From: Desulfocapsa sp.
GTDB lineage: Bacteria > Desulfobacterota > Desulfobulbia > Desulfobulbales > Desulfocapsaceae
NCBI GenBank assembly: GCA_022712975.1
Contig: JAFLJO010000079.1
Location: 1 to 64,000 of the forward strand
Direction: 5' to 3'
Length of the DNA stretch: 64,000 nucleotides
The notes beneath the pieces were generated by a model, which saw only the letters and a program-made list of their open reading frames with translations, was not told the origin of the DNA and did not search any database. Positions 9,355-19,111 of this stretch are shown in pieces. A program made the position numbers and the translations under genes. Within the stretch, counting starts at the first letter, position 1, and every line of letters starts with the position of its first letter.

Positions 9355-10752
9355 ATGAAAAATAGTACATCACAAAAACTCTGGGGCGGTCGTTTTGAAC
9401 AGGCAACAGCCGCCTCTGTAGAAGCTTTTACCGAATCCATCAGTTACGATAAACGTTTGTATCGTTATGATATTGAGGGAAGTAAGGCGCACGCTGCAAT
9501 GCTTGCGGCCAATAAGCTGCTTTCACAAGATGAGTTGGCAAGCATCATCGATGGTTTATCTGCCATTGAGACAAGCATCGAAGAGGGAAGTTTTTCCTTT
9601 AAGAGTGAACTTGAAGATATTCATATGAATATTGAAAAGGCGCTCATTGATGCCATCGGGCCTGCCGGTGCAAAATTACACAGTGCTCGCAGCCGAAATG
9701 ATCAGATTGCACTGGATCTGCGTCTCTATCTTCGTGATCAATGTGATAGATTTATGGCATTGCTTGATGATGCCCGCCGTGCTTTTGTTGTGTTAGCCAG
9801 AAAATACATGGGGAAGGTGATGCCTGGTTACACCCATCTTCAACGGGCGCAACCGGTTCTTATTGCTCATCATATGATGGCCTATTATGAGATGTTCGGG
9901 CGTGATAAGGAACGTATTGCAGATTGCAGAAAACGAATCAATATTCTCCCGCTTGGTACTGCTGCCATGGCAGGAACAGGGCTGCCCATTGACAGGGAAA
10001 TGGTTGCTGAGCTTCTTCACTTTGATGCTGTAACCGCAAACTCCATGGATACCTCAGGGGATCGTGATTTTGCCATAGAGTTTGTCTCATGCTGTACTAT
10101 GATTCAGCTCCACCTCTCCCGCCTTTCAGAAGAGCTTGTGATCTGGTCAAGTCAGGAGTTTTCCTTTGTGCAGATTGCAGATAAGTTCTGTACCGGCTCA
10201 TCCATTATGCCGCAAAAAAAGAATCCGGATATTCCGGAATTGATCCGTGGTAAATCCGGTAGAGTTGTGGGCAGTCTTATGTCCCTTATTACTTTGATGA
10301 AGGGCTTGCCGCTGACATATAATCGTGATCTTCAGGAAGATAAAGAACCTGTTTTTGATGCAGTGGATACAGTCTCCGCTTCTCTTGCCATCATGGCTGA
10401 AATGCTCGGTAATATAGAATTTAATACAGAACGAATGGAAGATGCGACCAAAACCGGTTTTATAACAGCTACAGATCTTGCCGACTATCTCGTACTTCGC
10501 GACGTACCCTTTCGTGATGCCCATGGCATCGTTGGCAGAGCGGTTGCAAGCTGTATAGAAAAAGGGTGTGAATTAACAGATTTAAGCCTTGAAGAAATGC
10601 GGGAATTTTCCCCGATTATCGACAAGAGTGTTTTTGCAGTATTGAGTGTTGAGGGGTCTGTTAATTCCAGAAAATCGATCGGTGGAACCGCAAGTGTACG
10701 GGTTGAAGATGCGGTGCGGACTGCTGAAAACATTATGGGAATCAGAGAGTAA
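9355..10752 (+). CDS. argH: Argininosuccinate lyase
   Basis: LWGGRFEQ N-terminus; GSSIMPQKKNPD signature. Confidence 0.96.
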   Translation: MKNSTSQKLWGGRFEQATAASVEAFTESISYDKRLYRYDIEGSKAHAAMLAANKLLSQDELASIIDGLSAIETSIEEGSFSFKSELEDIHMNIEKALIDAIGPAGAKLHSARSRNDQIALDLRLYLRDQCDRFMALLDDARRAFVVLARKYMGKVMPGYTHLQRAQPVLIAHHMMAYYEMFGRDKERIADCRKRINILPLGTAAMAGTGLPIDREMVAELLHFDAVTANSMDTSGDRDFAIEFVSCCTMIQLHLSRLSEELVIWSSQEFSFVQIADKFCTGSSIMPQKKNPDIPELIRGKSGRVVGSLMSLITLMKGLPLTYNRDLQEDKEPVFDAVDTVSASLAIMAEMLGNIEFNTERMEDATKTGFITATDLADYLVLRDVPFRDAHGIVGRAVASCIEKGCELTDLSLEEMREFSPIIDKSVFAVLSVEGSVNSRKSIGGTASVRVEDAVRTAENIMGIRE

Positions 10753-10755
10753 AAA

Positions 10756-11808
10756 GTGGTTACAAAAACGCATGTGGCAGGAGCAATACTCCTAACCGGA
10801 ACACTATTTCTGGCAGGAGCTTGTGGCTATAAAACAGATCCTGTTCCTCCTGATTCCATCGTACCTCAAGCAATTGAGGATTTGCGTTATTCTGTGAGTG
10901 AAAAAGGTGTCACCCTAACCTGGACTTTTCCCAGGGAAACCATCAAGGGTACGGACCTTACCGATATAGCAACATTTGACCTGTATCGTGCAGTGGTGCC
11001 GTTGCAGGATTATTGTCCAACATGTCCCATTCCTTTTAGTGAAGCAATTCAGATCGCAGGCGGAAGCGTTGATCCGGAAGAAAATCGCCAGGCTATTTAC
11101 AAGACGGCTCTGCTTCGTTCCGGTCATAAATATTTCTTTAAGGTGAGTGCAAGAACCAGCTGGTGGGCAGCAGGTCCCGATTCAAATATTATCTCCTTTG
11201 TCTGGCATATCCCGGCTAAAGGACCGCAGGACATAACTGCAAAGGCAGCAGATTCCAGTGCCATGATAAGCTGGCAACCGGTTACAAAGTTGATGGATGG
11301 TCAGGATGTGGCGTATCCAATGCTGTACCAGGTGCAGCGAAGCAAGGACAATACAAGTTTCAATACTATTGGTTCGTCACAGGCTACAACGAAGTTTAAG
11401 GATAGTGGTCTGAGGAATGGAGTCACTTATTATTACAAGGTTCAATCCATTCTTGTAGTTGATGGAAATCCTGTGCATGGAGGGTTTTCCGAATCTATAA
11501 GTATCATTGCCGTTGATCAGACACCGCCTGCGCCGCCATCAGGAGTCACCGTGGTACAAACTGCTGTCGGTATCAAGATCTTCTGGAATAAATCCCAGGA
11601 AGCGGATGTGCAAGGATACAGAGTGTATAGGCGCAGTGTAGCTGAAAAGACCTCAAAACAGATTGGTGATGTGAGTGGCATACACACCATCTTTGCAGAT
11701 AGTAATGTTTCGGCAGACGTACGTTACTACTATTCTGTTACTGCCTACGATCAGGCGGAAGTACCCAATGAGAGTAAACAGTCTCAAGAGGCCGGAGTCA
11801 GACATTAA
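10756..11808 (+). CDS. Fibronectin type III domain protein, probable lipoprotein
   Basis: GTG start, hydrophobic leader ending LFLAGACGYKTDPVPP; repeated FN3-like segments (ISWQPVTK..., YYYKVQSI...). Confidence 0.7.
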   Translation: MVTKTHVAGAILLTGTLFLAGACGYKTDPVPPDSIVPQAIEDLRYSVSEKGVTLTWTFPRETIKGTDLTDIATFDLYRAVVPLQDYCPTCPIPFSEAIQIAGGSVDPEENRQAIYKTALLRSGHKYFFKVSARTSWWAAGPDSNIISFVWHIPAKGPQDITAKAADSSAMISWQPVTKLMDGQDVAYPMLYQVQRSKDNTSFNTIGSSQATTKFKDSGLRNGVTYYYKVQSILVVDGNPVHGGFSESISIIAVDQTPPAPPSGVTVVQTAVGIKIFWNKSQEADVQGYRVYRRSVAEKTSKQIGDVSGIHTIFADSNVSADVRYYYSVTAYDQAEVPNESKQSQEAGVRH

Positions 11809-11870
11809 TTAATTATAACTGCTCAAGAGCATTCCTGAATAGTTACAAAGCAAAGAGAAGATACTATACG

Positions 11871-13142
11871 ATGAATCATTTTCAATATAAAAACGGTGAA
11901 CTTTTTTGCGAGGATATTGCCGTAAGCGCTATTGCAAAAGCAGTTGGCACTCCTTTCTATTTGTACTCTAAAGCGACTTTGACCCGTCATTTTAAAGCCT
12001 TTGATTCAGCTTTTGAAGATGTAGATCATCTTACCTGCTTTGCGGTGAAGAGTTGTTCAAATATTGCTGTTTTGTCCCTTTTTAGAAACCTTGGCGGGGG
12101 CGCTGATATCGTCTCCGCCGGGGAGTTATTTCGGGCAATTCGGGCAGGGATTGATCCAAAACGAATTATCTACTCAGGTGTGGGAAAGAGCGTAGAAGAA
12201 TTGCGTTATGGTTTGCAGTCAGGGATTCTGCTTTTTAATGTGGAGTCAGAACAGGAGCTACACCGTTTAAACAGTGTTGCCGGTGATATGGGTATAAAAG
12301 CACCTGTTGCTTTCAGGGTAAATCCCGATGTAGACCCTAAAACCCATCCGTACATTTCAACGGGTCTTTCCAAGAACAAATTTGGTATTCCAATCAATGA
12401 GAGCCTTGATCTTTACATACAAGCCGCTGAAATGGCAAATATTGAAGTAAAAGGTGTGAGTTGCCATATCGGTTCACAGCTAACCCTGATTTCACCTTTT
12501 GTTGAGACGCTCAGAAAGATTAAGGCTTTCGTTGGGCGTTTGGCGGAAAAAGGAATCTCCATTCAATATATCGATCTTGGTGGCGGGGTGGGCATTGTCT
12601 ATGATGATGAAGAACCTCCCCATCCTGAAGAGTATGCAAAAGCCATCAAGGAAGAAATGAGTGGCCTTGAGGCAACACTGATTTTGGAGCCGGGTCGTGT
12701 TATTGTTGGGAATGCGGGTATCATGGTTACTGAAGTGCAGTACACCAAGACCAACCGTGGCGGTGACAAAGAGAAACACTTTATAGTTGTTGATGCCGGT
12801 ATGAATGATCTTAGCCGTCCTAGTTATTATGGTGCGTATCATGCAATTCAGCCGATAAAAGAAGACAAGGATGTTTTTCAGGTTGTGGATATTGTCGGTC
12901 CGGTTTGTGAAACAGGCGATTTCCTGGCAAAAGACATGGAATTTCCACGAGTTGAACAGGGAGACTTAGTGGCTGTACTCAGTGCCGGTGCCTATGGGTT
13001 TACCATGGCCTCCAACTATAATTCCAGGCCGCGTGTTGCAGAAGTTATGGTTGCTGGTGACCAGTTTGAGATTATCCGTCAGCGTGAAAGCATAGAACAA
13101 TTGATTCAAGGTGAAAGTATCCCTGAATTTGTGGAGAAATAA
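11871..13142 (+). CDS. lysA: Diaminopimelate decarboxylase
   Basis: FAVKSCSN PLP-lysine motif, HIGSQL, GPVCETGDF; upstream of dapF. Confidence 0.95.
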   Translation: MNHFQYKNGELFCEDIAVSAIAKAVGTPFYLYSKATLTRHFKAFDSAFEDVDHLTCFAVKSCSNIAVLSLFRNLGGGADIVSAGELFRAIRAGIDPKRIIYSGVGKSVEELRYGLQSGILLFNVESEQELHRLNSVAGDMGIKAPVAFRVNPDVDPKTHPYISTGLSKNKFGIPINESLDLYIQAAEMANIEVKGVSCHIGSQLTLISPFVETLRKIKAFVGRLAEKGISIQYIDLGGGVGIVYDDEEPPHPEEYAKAIKEEMSGLEATLILEPGRVIVGNAGIMVTEVQYTKTNRGGDKEKHFIVVDAGMNDLSRPSYYGAYHAIQPIKEDKDVFQVVDIVGPVCETGDFLAKDMEFPRVEQGDLVAVLSAGAYGFTMASNYNSRPRVAEVMVAGDQFEIIRQRESIEQLIQGESIPEFVEK

Positions 13143-13143
13143 G

Positions 13144-13983
13144 ATGAGTATTGAATTTCCTGTACCATTTGCCAAAATGAGTGGTACAGGTAATGATTTT
13201 ATTGTTATTGATCATCGTAGTCCTTTAGTGCCTCCCGATGAACAGCCCGATTTTGTAAGCAAAGTATGTCGTCGTATGTTTTCTGCCGGTGCCGATGGAG
13301 TGATCTTTATTGAAGCCTCGGAAAAGGCGGATTTCAGCTGGCAATTTTACAATGCTGATGGCTCAGTTGCCGAGATGTGCGGCAATGGCGCAAGATGTGC
13401 TGCCCGTTTTGCGCATACCCAAGGAATTGCCGGGAAGAACATGTCTTTTGAAACTCTGGCGGGAATCATTGAAGCCGAAGTACTTGATGATGAAGAAGTA
13501 AGCCTGCTTATGACGCAACCATTTGATTATCGCACGGAACTTACAGTCGATCTTGACGGCAAAACACACGAGTTATCTTTTATGAATTCAGGTGTTCCTC
13601 ATGCGGTACTTTTTATGGATGAAGGGGCAGCGATACCTGTGAAAAAATGGGGTAATGAGATACGGTTCCACGAGATGTTTCAGCCGGCAGGAACCAATGT
13701 GAACTTTGTTCAGTATCTAGATGATGGCGGTATACGGGTTCGTACCTATGAACGTGGCGTAGAAGATGAAACCAGAGCTTGCGGGACAGGTGCTGTGGCA
13801 GGTGCAATTTTTGCAGCTGCCGGCACTAAGGTTGAATCACCGGTAACAGTAACCACCTCCGGTGGAGAAAAACTGATCATTGTGTTTGATCTACTGGAAA
13901 ATGGAACTGCAAAAAACGTGTATCTGCAGGGTCCTGCACGAATTATTTATATAGGTCAGTTAACGGCCGAAGCATTGAAATAA
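13144..13983 (+). CDS. dapF: Diaminopimelate epimerase
   Basis: FAKMSGTGNDFIVID and GNGARC / ERGVEDETRACGTGA motifs. Confidence 0.95.
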   Translation: MSIEFPVPFAKMSGTGNDFIVIDHRSPLVPPDEQPDFVSKVCRRMFSAGADGVIFIEASEKADFSWQFYNADGSVAEMCGNGARCAARFAHTQGIAGKNMSFETLAGIIEAEVLDDEEVSLLMTQPFDYRTELTVDLDGKTHELSFMNSGVPHAVLFMDEGAAIPVKKWGNEIRFHEMFQPAGTNVNFVQYLDDGGIRVRTYERGVEDETRACGTGAVAGAIFAAAGTKVESPVTVTTSGGEKLIIVFDLLENGTAKNVYLQGPARIIYIGQLTAEALK

Positions 13984-14044
13984 AAAGGCTGAAGGCGGGA
14001 TTAAATACATTTTCCTCCTTCAGTCTATTCAGATAGGAGGAATC

Positions 14045-14926
14045 ATGAAAAAGTATCATGGCGCCATAGTTGCAATTGTAACCCCCTTTATCAACAATGA
14101 GATTGATGAACAGGGATTGGTCGATCTGATTAATTTTCAGATTGAGAATGGAACCCACGGAATTGTTCCCTGTGGAACCACTGGAGAATCAGCTACTGTC
14201 AGTTTTGCAGACCATAAACGGATTATAGAGCTTACTGTTAAAACAGTTGCTGGTCGTGTTCCCGTTATCGCTGGAACCGGGGCTAATTCCACAGCCGAAT
14301 CCATTGATCTTGCAAAAAGTGCAAAGGCAAGTGGAGCTGATGCAACACTTTCTGTCGTTCCCTATTACAACAAACCCTGCCAGGAGGGATTGTATCTGCA
14401 TTTTAAGGCCATTACAGAAGCTGTGGAGATCCCGGTTATTCTCTACAATGTTCCCAGCAGAACGGTTACGAACCTGCTTCCGGAAACCGTTGCCCGTCTC
14501 GCAAAATTTGCGAATATCATTGGTATAAAAGAAGCCTCTGCCTCCCTGCAGCAGATCACAGAAGTGATTCGTCAGTGTCCGAGTGATTTTATCGTGCTGT
14601 CTGGTGATGATTTTACCTGCATGCCCACAGTATTTATCGGTGGAAAAGGGGTCATTTCTGTTACATCCAATGTCCATCCGCGCGGAATGGCAGATCTTAT
14701 GGAGGCAGCCCTTGCAGGAGATATTAAAAAGGCCAACGAAATTCACTACAGTCTCTATCCTTTGATGACATCGATGTTTGCAGCTCCCAACCCTGTACCT
14801 GCCAAAAAAGGTGTGGAATTAATGGGTAAAATTAAGAGTGGCCTGCCGCGTCTGCCATTAACTGAAATTGATGATAAGGCTCTTGATATACTCACCGGAG
14901 CTATGAAAAACGCAGGGCTTTTATAA
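14045..14926 (+). CDS. dapA: 4-hydroxy-tetrahydrodipicolinate synthase
   Basis: GIVPCGTTGESATVS and YNVPSRT motifs. Confidence 0.96.
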   Translation: MKKYHGAIVAIVTPFINNEIDEQGLVDLINFQIENGTHGIVPCGTTGESATVSFADHKRIIELTVKTVAGRVPVIAGTGANSTAESIDLAKSAKASGADATLSVVPYYNKPCQEGLYLHFKAITEAVEIPVILYNVPSRTVTNLLPETVARLAKFANIIGIKEASASLQQITEVIRQCPSDFIVLSGDDFTCMPTVFIGGKGVISVTSNVHPRGMADLMEAALAGDIKKANEIHYSLYPLMTSMFAAPNPVPAKKGVELMGKIKSGLPRLPLTEIDDKALDILTGAMKNAGLL

Positions 14927-15019
14927 ATCCTAGACAAACATGATGTTCTGTTTGTTGGATGATACGACCTGAAAGCTCAAAACAAAAACACAAAAATACA
15001 AAAAACTAAAAACTTTATT

Positions 15020-15829
15020 ATGATTAATGTAATTGTTGCAGGTGCTGCCGGAAGAATGGGGCAGCGCATTGGATATATGGTATCTCAGCATCCCGAACTA
15101 AACTACGCTGCAGCCTTTGAGGCAGCAAGTAGTCAGGCAATAGGACGTGACCCAGGTGAAATGGGTGGTTGGGGAAGTGCAGGGGTAACGATTGAAGAAG
15201 GACTCGAAGCTGTAATTGATAAAGGTGATGTTGTTATTGATTTTACCTTTCATGCAGCAACCATGGGTTTTGCCAAAATTGCAGCTAGCCATAAAACAGC
15301 CATGGTCATTGGTACCACCGGACTTTCTGCTGAGAATCTTAATGAATTAAAAACTCTCAGTGCTGATTTCCCCTGTGTGCAGGCTCCGAATATGGCAGTT
15401 GGTGTCAATGTTCTTTTTAAGCTGGCGGCAAAAACTGCATCCATACTTGGTGATGACTATAATATCGAAATTGTAGAGCTTCATCATAACAAGAAAAAAG
15501 ATGCTCCGTCAGGTACCGCCCTGAAGCTTGCAGAAATGGCAGCGTCCGGCGTGAACAGGAACCTTGCTGAAGTTGGCGTCTACGAGCGCAACGGAATAAT
15601 TGGTGAACGCACCATGGAAGAGATTGGTGTACAAACCGTTCGTGGTGGTGATATCGTGGGCGAGCACACCATATATTTCTGTGGACCGGGTGAGCGTATC
15701 GAGATCACCCATCGTGCTCATAGTCGTGACAACTTTGCCCAAGGGGCAGCCAAGGCTGCAGCATGGGTGGCAGGAAAAGAGCCGGGACTTTACACAATGT
15801 TTGATGTTCTGGGGCTTCAGGATCTGTAG
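15020..15829 (+). CDS. dapB: 4-hydroxy-tetrahydrodipicolinate reductase
   Basis: VAGAAGRMGQRI; ELHHNKKKDAPSGTAL. Confidence 0.96.
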   Translation: MINVIVAGAAGRMGQRIGYMVSQHPELNYAAAFEAASSQAIGRDPGEMGGWGSAGVTIEEGLEAVIDKGDVVIDFTFHAATMGFAKIAASHKTAMVIGTTGLSAENLNELKTLSADFPCVQAPNMAVGVNVLFKLAAKTASILGDDYNIEIVELHHNKKKDAPSGTALKLAEMAASGVNRNLAEVGVYERNGIIGERTMEEIGVQTVRGGDIVGEHTIYFCGPGERIEITHRAHSRDNFAQGAAKAAAWVAGKEPGLYTMFDVLGLQDL

Positions 15830-15832
15830 CGA

Positions 15833-16366
15833 TTGAGCAGGCAAAGCAGGGCATGGGTGGCGCTTGGCTCAAACCTTGGCGATAGCCACCACATCTTGCA
15901 GCAGGCCTGGCATGATCTGGGAGAGGATAAAGAGGTAAAGCTTATTATCCTTTCCCGTCCTTATGTCACAAAGCCCGTGGGAATGGAGAGTGAAAATCTT
16001 TTCCTGAATGCTGTGGGTATTCTTGAAACAGACCATCCCCCAGAGCAGTTGCTTGCTCTATTACAACAAGTGGAGAAAGGTTTTGGACGAGTTCGTAAGA
16101 CAGGACAAAACGGCTACTGCGATCGCCTGCTGGACTTGGATATTCTCTACTATGATGATTGTGTCTTAAGCACCGAAGATCTGCTGCTCCCCCATCCTCA
16201 TATAGCAGAAAGACTTTTTGTTCTGGCGCCACTTGTTGAAATAGATCCGCTCCATTGTGACCCATGTAGCGAACAGACTGCAGCAGCTATGCATCAGAAA
16301 CTTCTACAGCAAATGAAAGATGGAAAGAAAGCTTTTCAAGAGATCAAAGCTGAGACCTGGGATTGA
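15833..16366 (+). CDS. folK: 2-amino-4-hydroxy-6-hydroxymethyldihydropteridine pyrophosphokinase
   Basis: VALGSNLGD N-terminus; RLLDLDILYYDD; LPHPHIAERLFVLAPL. TTG start. Confidence 0.93.
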   Translation: MSRQSRAWVALGSNLGDSHHILQQAWHDLGEDKEVKLIILSRPYVTKPVGMESENLFLNAVGILETDHPPEQLLALLQQVEKGFGRVRKTGQNGYCDRLLDLDILYYDDCVLSTEDLLLPHPHIAERLFVLAPLVEIDPLHCDPCSEQTAAAMHQKLLQQMKDGKKAFQEIKAETWD

Positions 16367-16410
16367 ATAGTTCCTCGACTTTAACCCAAAATTGATAGTA
16401 TACTATTACT

Positions 16411-16698
16411 GTGCATCCAATAAAACTTATTATCATAGCTATTCTCCTGTACCTCGGTTACAGATTACTGACTAGTAACAGGAGAAAAAGACTGAATAAA
16501 AACACAAATAATTCCGCCAGCGATACAAAGGCTGACGGGGTAATTGAAGATGTGTTGGTCGAAGACCCGATCTGTCACAAACTGGTTCCTAAACAACAGG
16601 CCGTTCGCTTGAAATTAAAAGACACAGATACAATTGTTTATTTTTGCAGCGAAAAGTGCTGCAATCTATTTGTGACTCAAGAAGGAGAAAAGAAATGA
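16411..16698 (+). CDS. Small membrane-anchored protein with YHS/TRASH-like Cys motif
   Basis: GTG start, N-terminal TM, then [17 protein letters not shown]...[11 protein letters not shown]. Confidence 0.6.
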   Translation: MHPIKLIIIAILLYLGYRLLTSNRRKRLNKNTNNSASDTKADGVIEDVLVEDPICHKLVPKQQAVRLKLKDTDTIVYFCSEKCCNLFVTQEGEKK

Positions 16699-17339
16699 AG
16701 TTTTTCATAGATACAGCTAATCTCGAACAAATTAAAAAAGGCGTGGAAATGGGTATGGTCGATGGCGTGACCACTAATCCTTCACTCATTGCCAAAGAAG
16801 ATAAGCCTTTTGAGCAAATCCTACAAGATATCGTGGGAGTTGTTGATGGCCCGATCAGTGCTGAGGTTGTAAGCCTTGAAGCGGAAGGTATGATTGCAGA
16901 GGCCAAGGTGCTTGCCGCCATGAGTGACAATATCGTGATCAAGATTCCTATGATCATGGAGGGTATCAAGGCTGTTAAACAGCTGACTGCAATAGGTATC
17001 AAAACCAATGTAACGCTGGTGTTTTCTGCCGCCCAGGCACTGCTTGCTGCAAAAGCCGGTGCTACTTATGTGAGTCCGTTTGTTGGGCGTCTTGATGATA
17101 TTGGGACAAATGGAATGGATATCGTCAGTGAAATCATGTCAATACTTCGAAATTATGGATTCCAAACTGAGGTCATTGTGGCAAGTATCAGACACCCTCA
17201 GCACGTCATGGAATCTGCCGCCATCGGTGCTGATATTGCGACAATTCCTTTAAAAGTAATTGAACAGCTGGCAAAACATCCACTCACCGATATTGGTGTT
17301 GAGCAGTTTCTTACTGATTGGAAAAAACGGAAAAAATAG
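16695..17339 (+). CDS. Transaldolase / fructose-6-phosphate aldolase-like protein
   Basis: [67 protein letters not shown]. Confidence 0.93.
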   Translation: MKFFIDTANLEQIKKGVEMGMVDGVTTNPSLIAKEDKPFEQILQDIVGVVDGPISAEVVSLEAEGMIAEAKVLAAMSDNIVIKIPMIMEGIKAVKQLTAIGIKTNVTLVFSAAQALLAAKAGATYVSPFVGRLDDIGTNGMDIVSEIMSILRNYGFQTEVIVASIRHPQHVMESAAIGADIATIPLKVIEQLAKHPLTDIGVEQFLTDWKKRKK

Positions 17340-17357
17340 ATAGTGGTGAACTAAAGT

Positions 17358-18080
17358 ATGGGAAAAATTGTTACATTTTTAACTGTAGTTGCAGCTTCAA
17401 TACTGGTTGTTGCATTGCAGTCAGAAGTTCAAGCCGAGCTGCATCTTTGTATAGATGCAACCGGTAAGAAAACCTATACTAACGTAATTACTTCCGGCAA
17501 CTGTCAGCCTTTACGGAGCCGAGCCGGGATCAACAAACGCCCGCCAGCCCAGAGTAGTCGTTTAAAGGGGAATTCTTCCTCCTATGATCATTATATCAAC
17601 CGCTCTGCCAGGCAATATAACGTAGACCCGTATCTCATAAAAGCAGTAATCAAAACAGAGTCGGACTTTGATCGTTATGCACTTTCCAGGGCTGGTGCCC
17701 AGGGGTTAATGCAGCTTATGCCTGGAACAGCAAGAGAGCTGAATGTTCGTGACCCCTTTAATCCTTACGAGAATATTGATGGTGGAACCCGTTATCTTCG
17801 GAATATGCTGAACACTTTTAATGGGAATCTTCCGCTGAGTCTTGCTGCTTATAATGCTGGACCAACTCTGGTAAAACGTTTGCAAAGGATTCCACGAATA
17901 CCCGAAACCGAGAGATATATAAAAAAGGTACTTCGTTATTATGAGGGGTACAGAGGAAGTCTCCCCACAATCTCAGATGCAGGGCAAACGCATTTAAATG
18001 TAACGGTACTTCAACAAGATGAATTATCACACAAAAAAAATAGCATTTTAGAATTATTGGGGATTGGCCCTAAACGGTAA
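17358..18080 (+). CDS. Lytic transglycosylase (SLT domain) with N-terminal DUF4124-like segment
   Basis: IKAVIKTESDFDRYALSRAGAQGLMQLMPGTARELNVRDPFNP...NLPLSLAAYNAGP. Confidence 0.88.
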   Translation: MGKIVTFLTVVAASILVVALQSEVQAELHLCIDATGKKTYTNVITSGNCQPLRSRAGINKRPPAQSSRLKGNSSSYDHYINRSARQYNVDPYLIKAVIKTESDFDRYALSRAGAQGLMQLMPGTARELNVRDPFNPYENIDGGTRYLRNMLNTFNGNLPLSLAAYNAGPTLVKRLQRIPRIPETERYIKKVLRYYEGYRGSLPTISDAGQTHLNVTVLQQDELSHKKNSILELLGIGPKR

Positions 18081-18111
18081 TGATTCACGCTAGAAAGGCT
18101 ATTTTGTGTCG

Positions 18112-18150
18112 AAAACAGTCGCCTAGTAACCAATTTCGACTGTTTTTAAA
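18112..18150 (+). terminator. Rho-independent-like terminator
   Basis: AAAACAGTCG (18112-18121) / CGACTGTTTT (18137-18146) stem ending in a T run. Confidence 0.7.
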
Positions 18151-18223
18151 ATGGGTTTGCTCTGATCTCAAGTGTACTTGACTGGAAGTAAAGAAAGATG
18201 AGAATGACTAGTAAGAGCATTAC

Positions 18224-18784
18224 ATGAAACACCTTATGACATTGCCAAATATACTTACCGGATTGCGAATTGCGATGATTCCTTTTATGGTGATTCTGTT
18301 AATGAAAGAACAGACCATTTGTATTGCGCTTTTCGCTTGGTCTATTTTTACACTTGCGGCTCTCACCGATTGGCTTGATGGGTATTTGGCGCGGAAGCTT
18401 AACGCCGTGACAGTTTTGGGCAAATTTATGGATCCACTTGCTGATAAACTTCTTGTTACTGCTGCTCTTCTTATGCTGATTCCGCTAGACCGTGTCCCTG
18501 CTTGGGTCTGTCTTATCATTATTACTCGGGAGATTTTTATTACCGGTATCCGCGGCCTTGCCGCCTCAACCGGAATGGTGATGGCAGCAGATAATTTAGG
18601 GAAAATTAAAAGTAATTTTCAGTATTACGGTGTGGGGTTTCTCATTTTCCCGCTTAATCTTCTCCCTATTCCGTATCAGTACGAAATTGGAATGATCCTG
18701 ATTTATATCTCCGTTGTCCTGAGTGTCTGGTCTGCTGTCAACTACACGTATAAATTGCGTGATATTTTTGTTGAGACTTCCTGA
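18224..18784 (+). CDS. pgsA: CDP-diacylglycerol-glycerol-3-phosphate 3-phosphatidyltransferase
   Basis: CDP-alcohol phosphatidyltransferase motif D-x2-DG-x2-AR-x8-G-x3-D-x3-D (LTDWLDGYLARKLNAVTVLGKFMDPLADK). Confidence 0.92.
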   Translation: MKHLMTLPNILTGLRIAMIPFMVILLMKEQTICIALFAWSIFTLAALTDWLDGYLARKLNAVTVLGKFMDPLADKLLVTAALLMLIPLDRVPAWVCLIIITREIFITGIRGLAASTGMVMAADNLGKIKSNFQYYGVGFLIFPLNLLPIPYQYEIGMILIYISVVLSVWSAVNYTYKLRDIFVETS

Positions 18785-18798
18785 ACCGTCCATTTTTC

Positions 18799-18828
18799 TT
18801 GACACTTTAGAGGGAGTTATTGTATTAA
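18799..18828 (+). promoter_or_regulatory. Sigma70-like promoter for tRNA-Leu
   Basis: TTGACA at 18799-18804; TATTAA/GTATTA about 17-18 bp downstream; tRNA begins 18854. Confidence 0.5.
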
Positions 18829-18853
18829 TCATCACCCTATCCATTCCACATGT

Positions 18854-18940
18854 GCCGGAGTGGTGAAACTGGTAGACGCACTGGATTCAAAATCCAGCGG
18901 ATGTATGTCCATGTCGGTTCGATTCCGACCTCCGGCACCA
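18854..18940 (+). tRNA. tRNA-Leu (anticodon CAA), CCA encoded
   Basis: Acceptor GCCGGAG/CTCCGGC-ACCA, anticodon stem CTGGA-TTCAAAA-TCCAG, long variable arm, T-arm GTCGGTTCGATTCCGAC. Confidence 0.95.
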
Positions 18941-18949
18941 TTTGTTATT

Positions 18950-18990
18950 AGCCCGAAACTCACTGATTATAGTGAGCTTCGGGCTTTTTT
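18950..18990 (+). terminator. Terminator after tRNA-Leu
   Basis: AGCCCGAAactCACT...AGTGagcTTCGGGCT hairpin followed by TTTTTT. Confidence 0.8.
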
Positions 18991-19020
18991 GGTTTGGTTA
19001 CCGGAGAATGTTTTGTAAGC

Positions 19021-19057
19021 CGATTGGATTATGTATTAATCATACGCAATCCAGTCG
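19021..19057. repeat. Imperfect 16-bp hairpin with a 5-nt loop downstream of the response regulator gene
   Basis: CGATTGGATTATGTAT-TAATC-ATACGCAATCCAGTCG; three non-Watson-Crick positions, two of them G:U type. Confidence 0.5.
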
Positions 19058-19111
19058 GGCCGTGAAACTGTGAGTAGTTATTTTTTAACTTGTCTTTGCC
19101 TTCACCACTCA

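Noticed and set aside
14975-15012. A-rich CAAAAAC/ACAAAAA/TACAAAAA tract before dapB
   Set aside because: Low-complexity A-rich leader, no clear unit periodicity.
18821-19043. 12-bp direct repeat TGTATTAATCAT flanking tRNA-Leu (18821-18832 and 19032-19043), suggestive of att sites
   Set aside because: No integrase, no cargo; one copy overlaps the tRNA promoter -10 region and the other is the hairpin loop region; AT-rich coincidence is likely.
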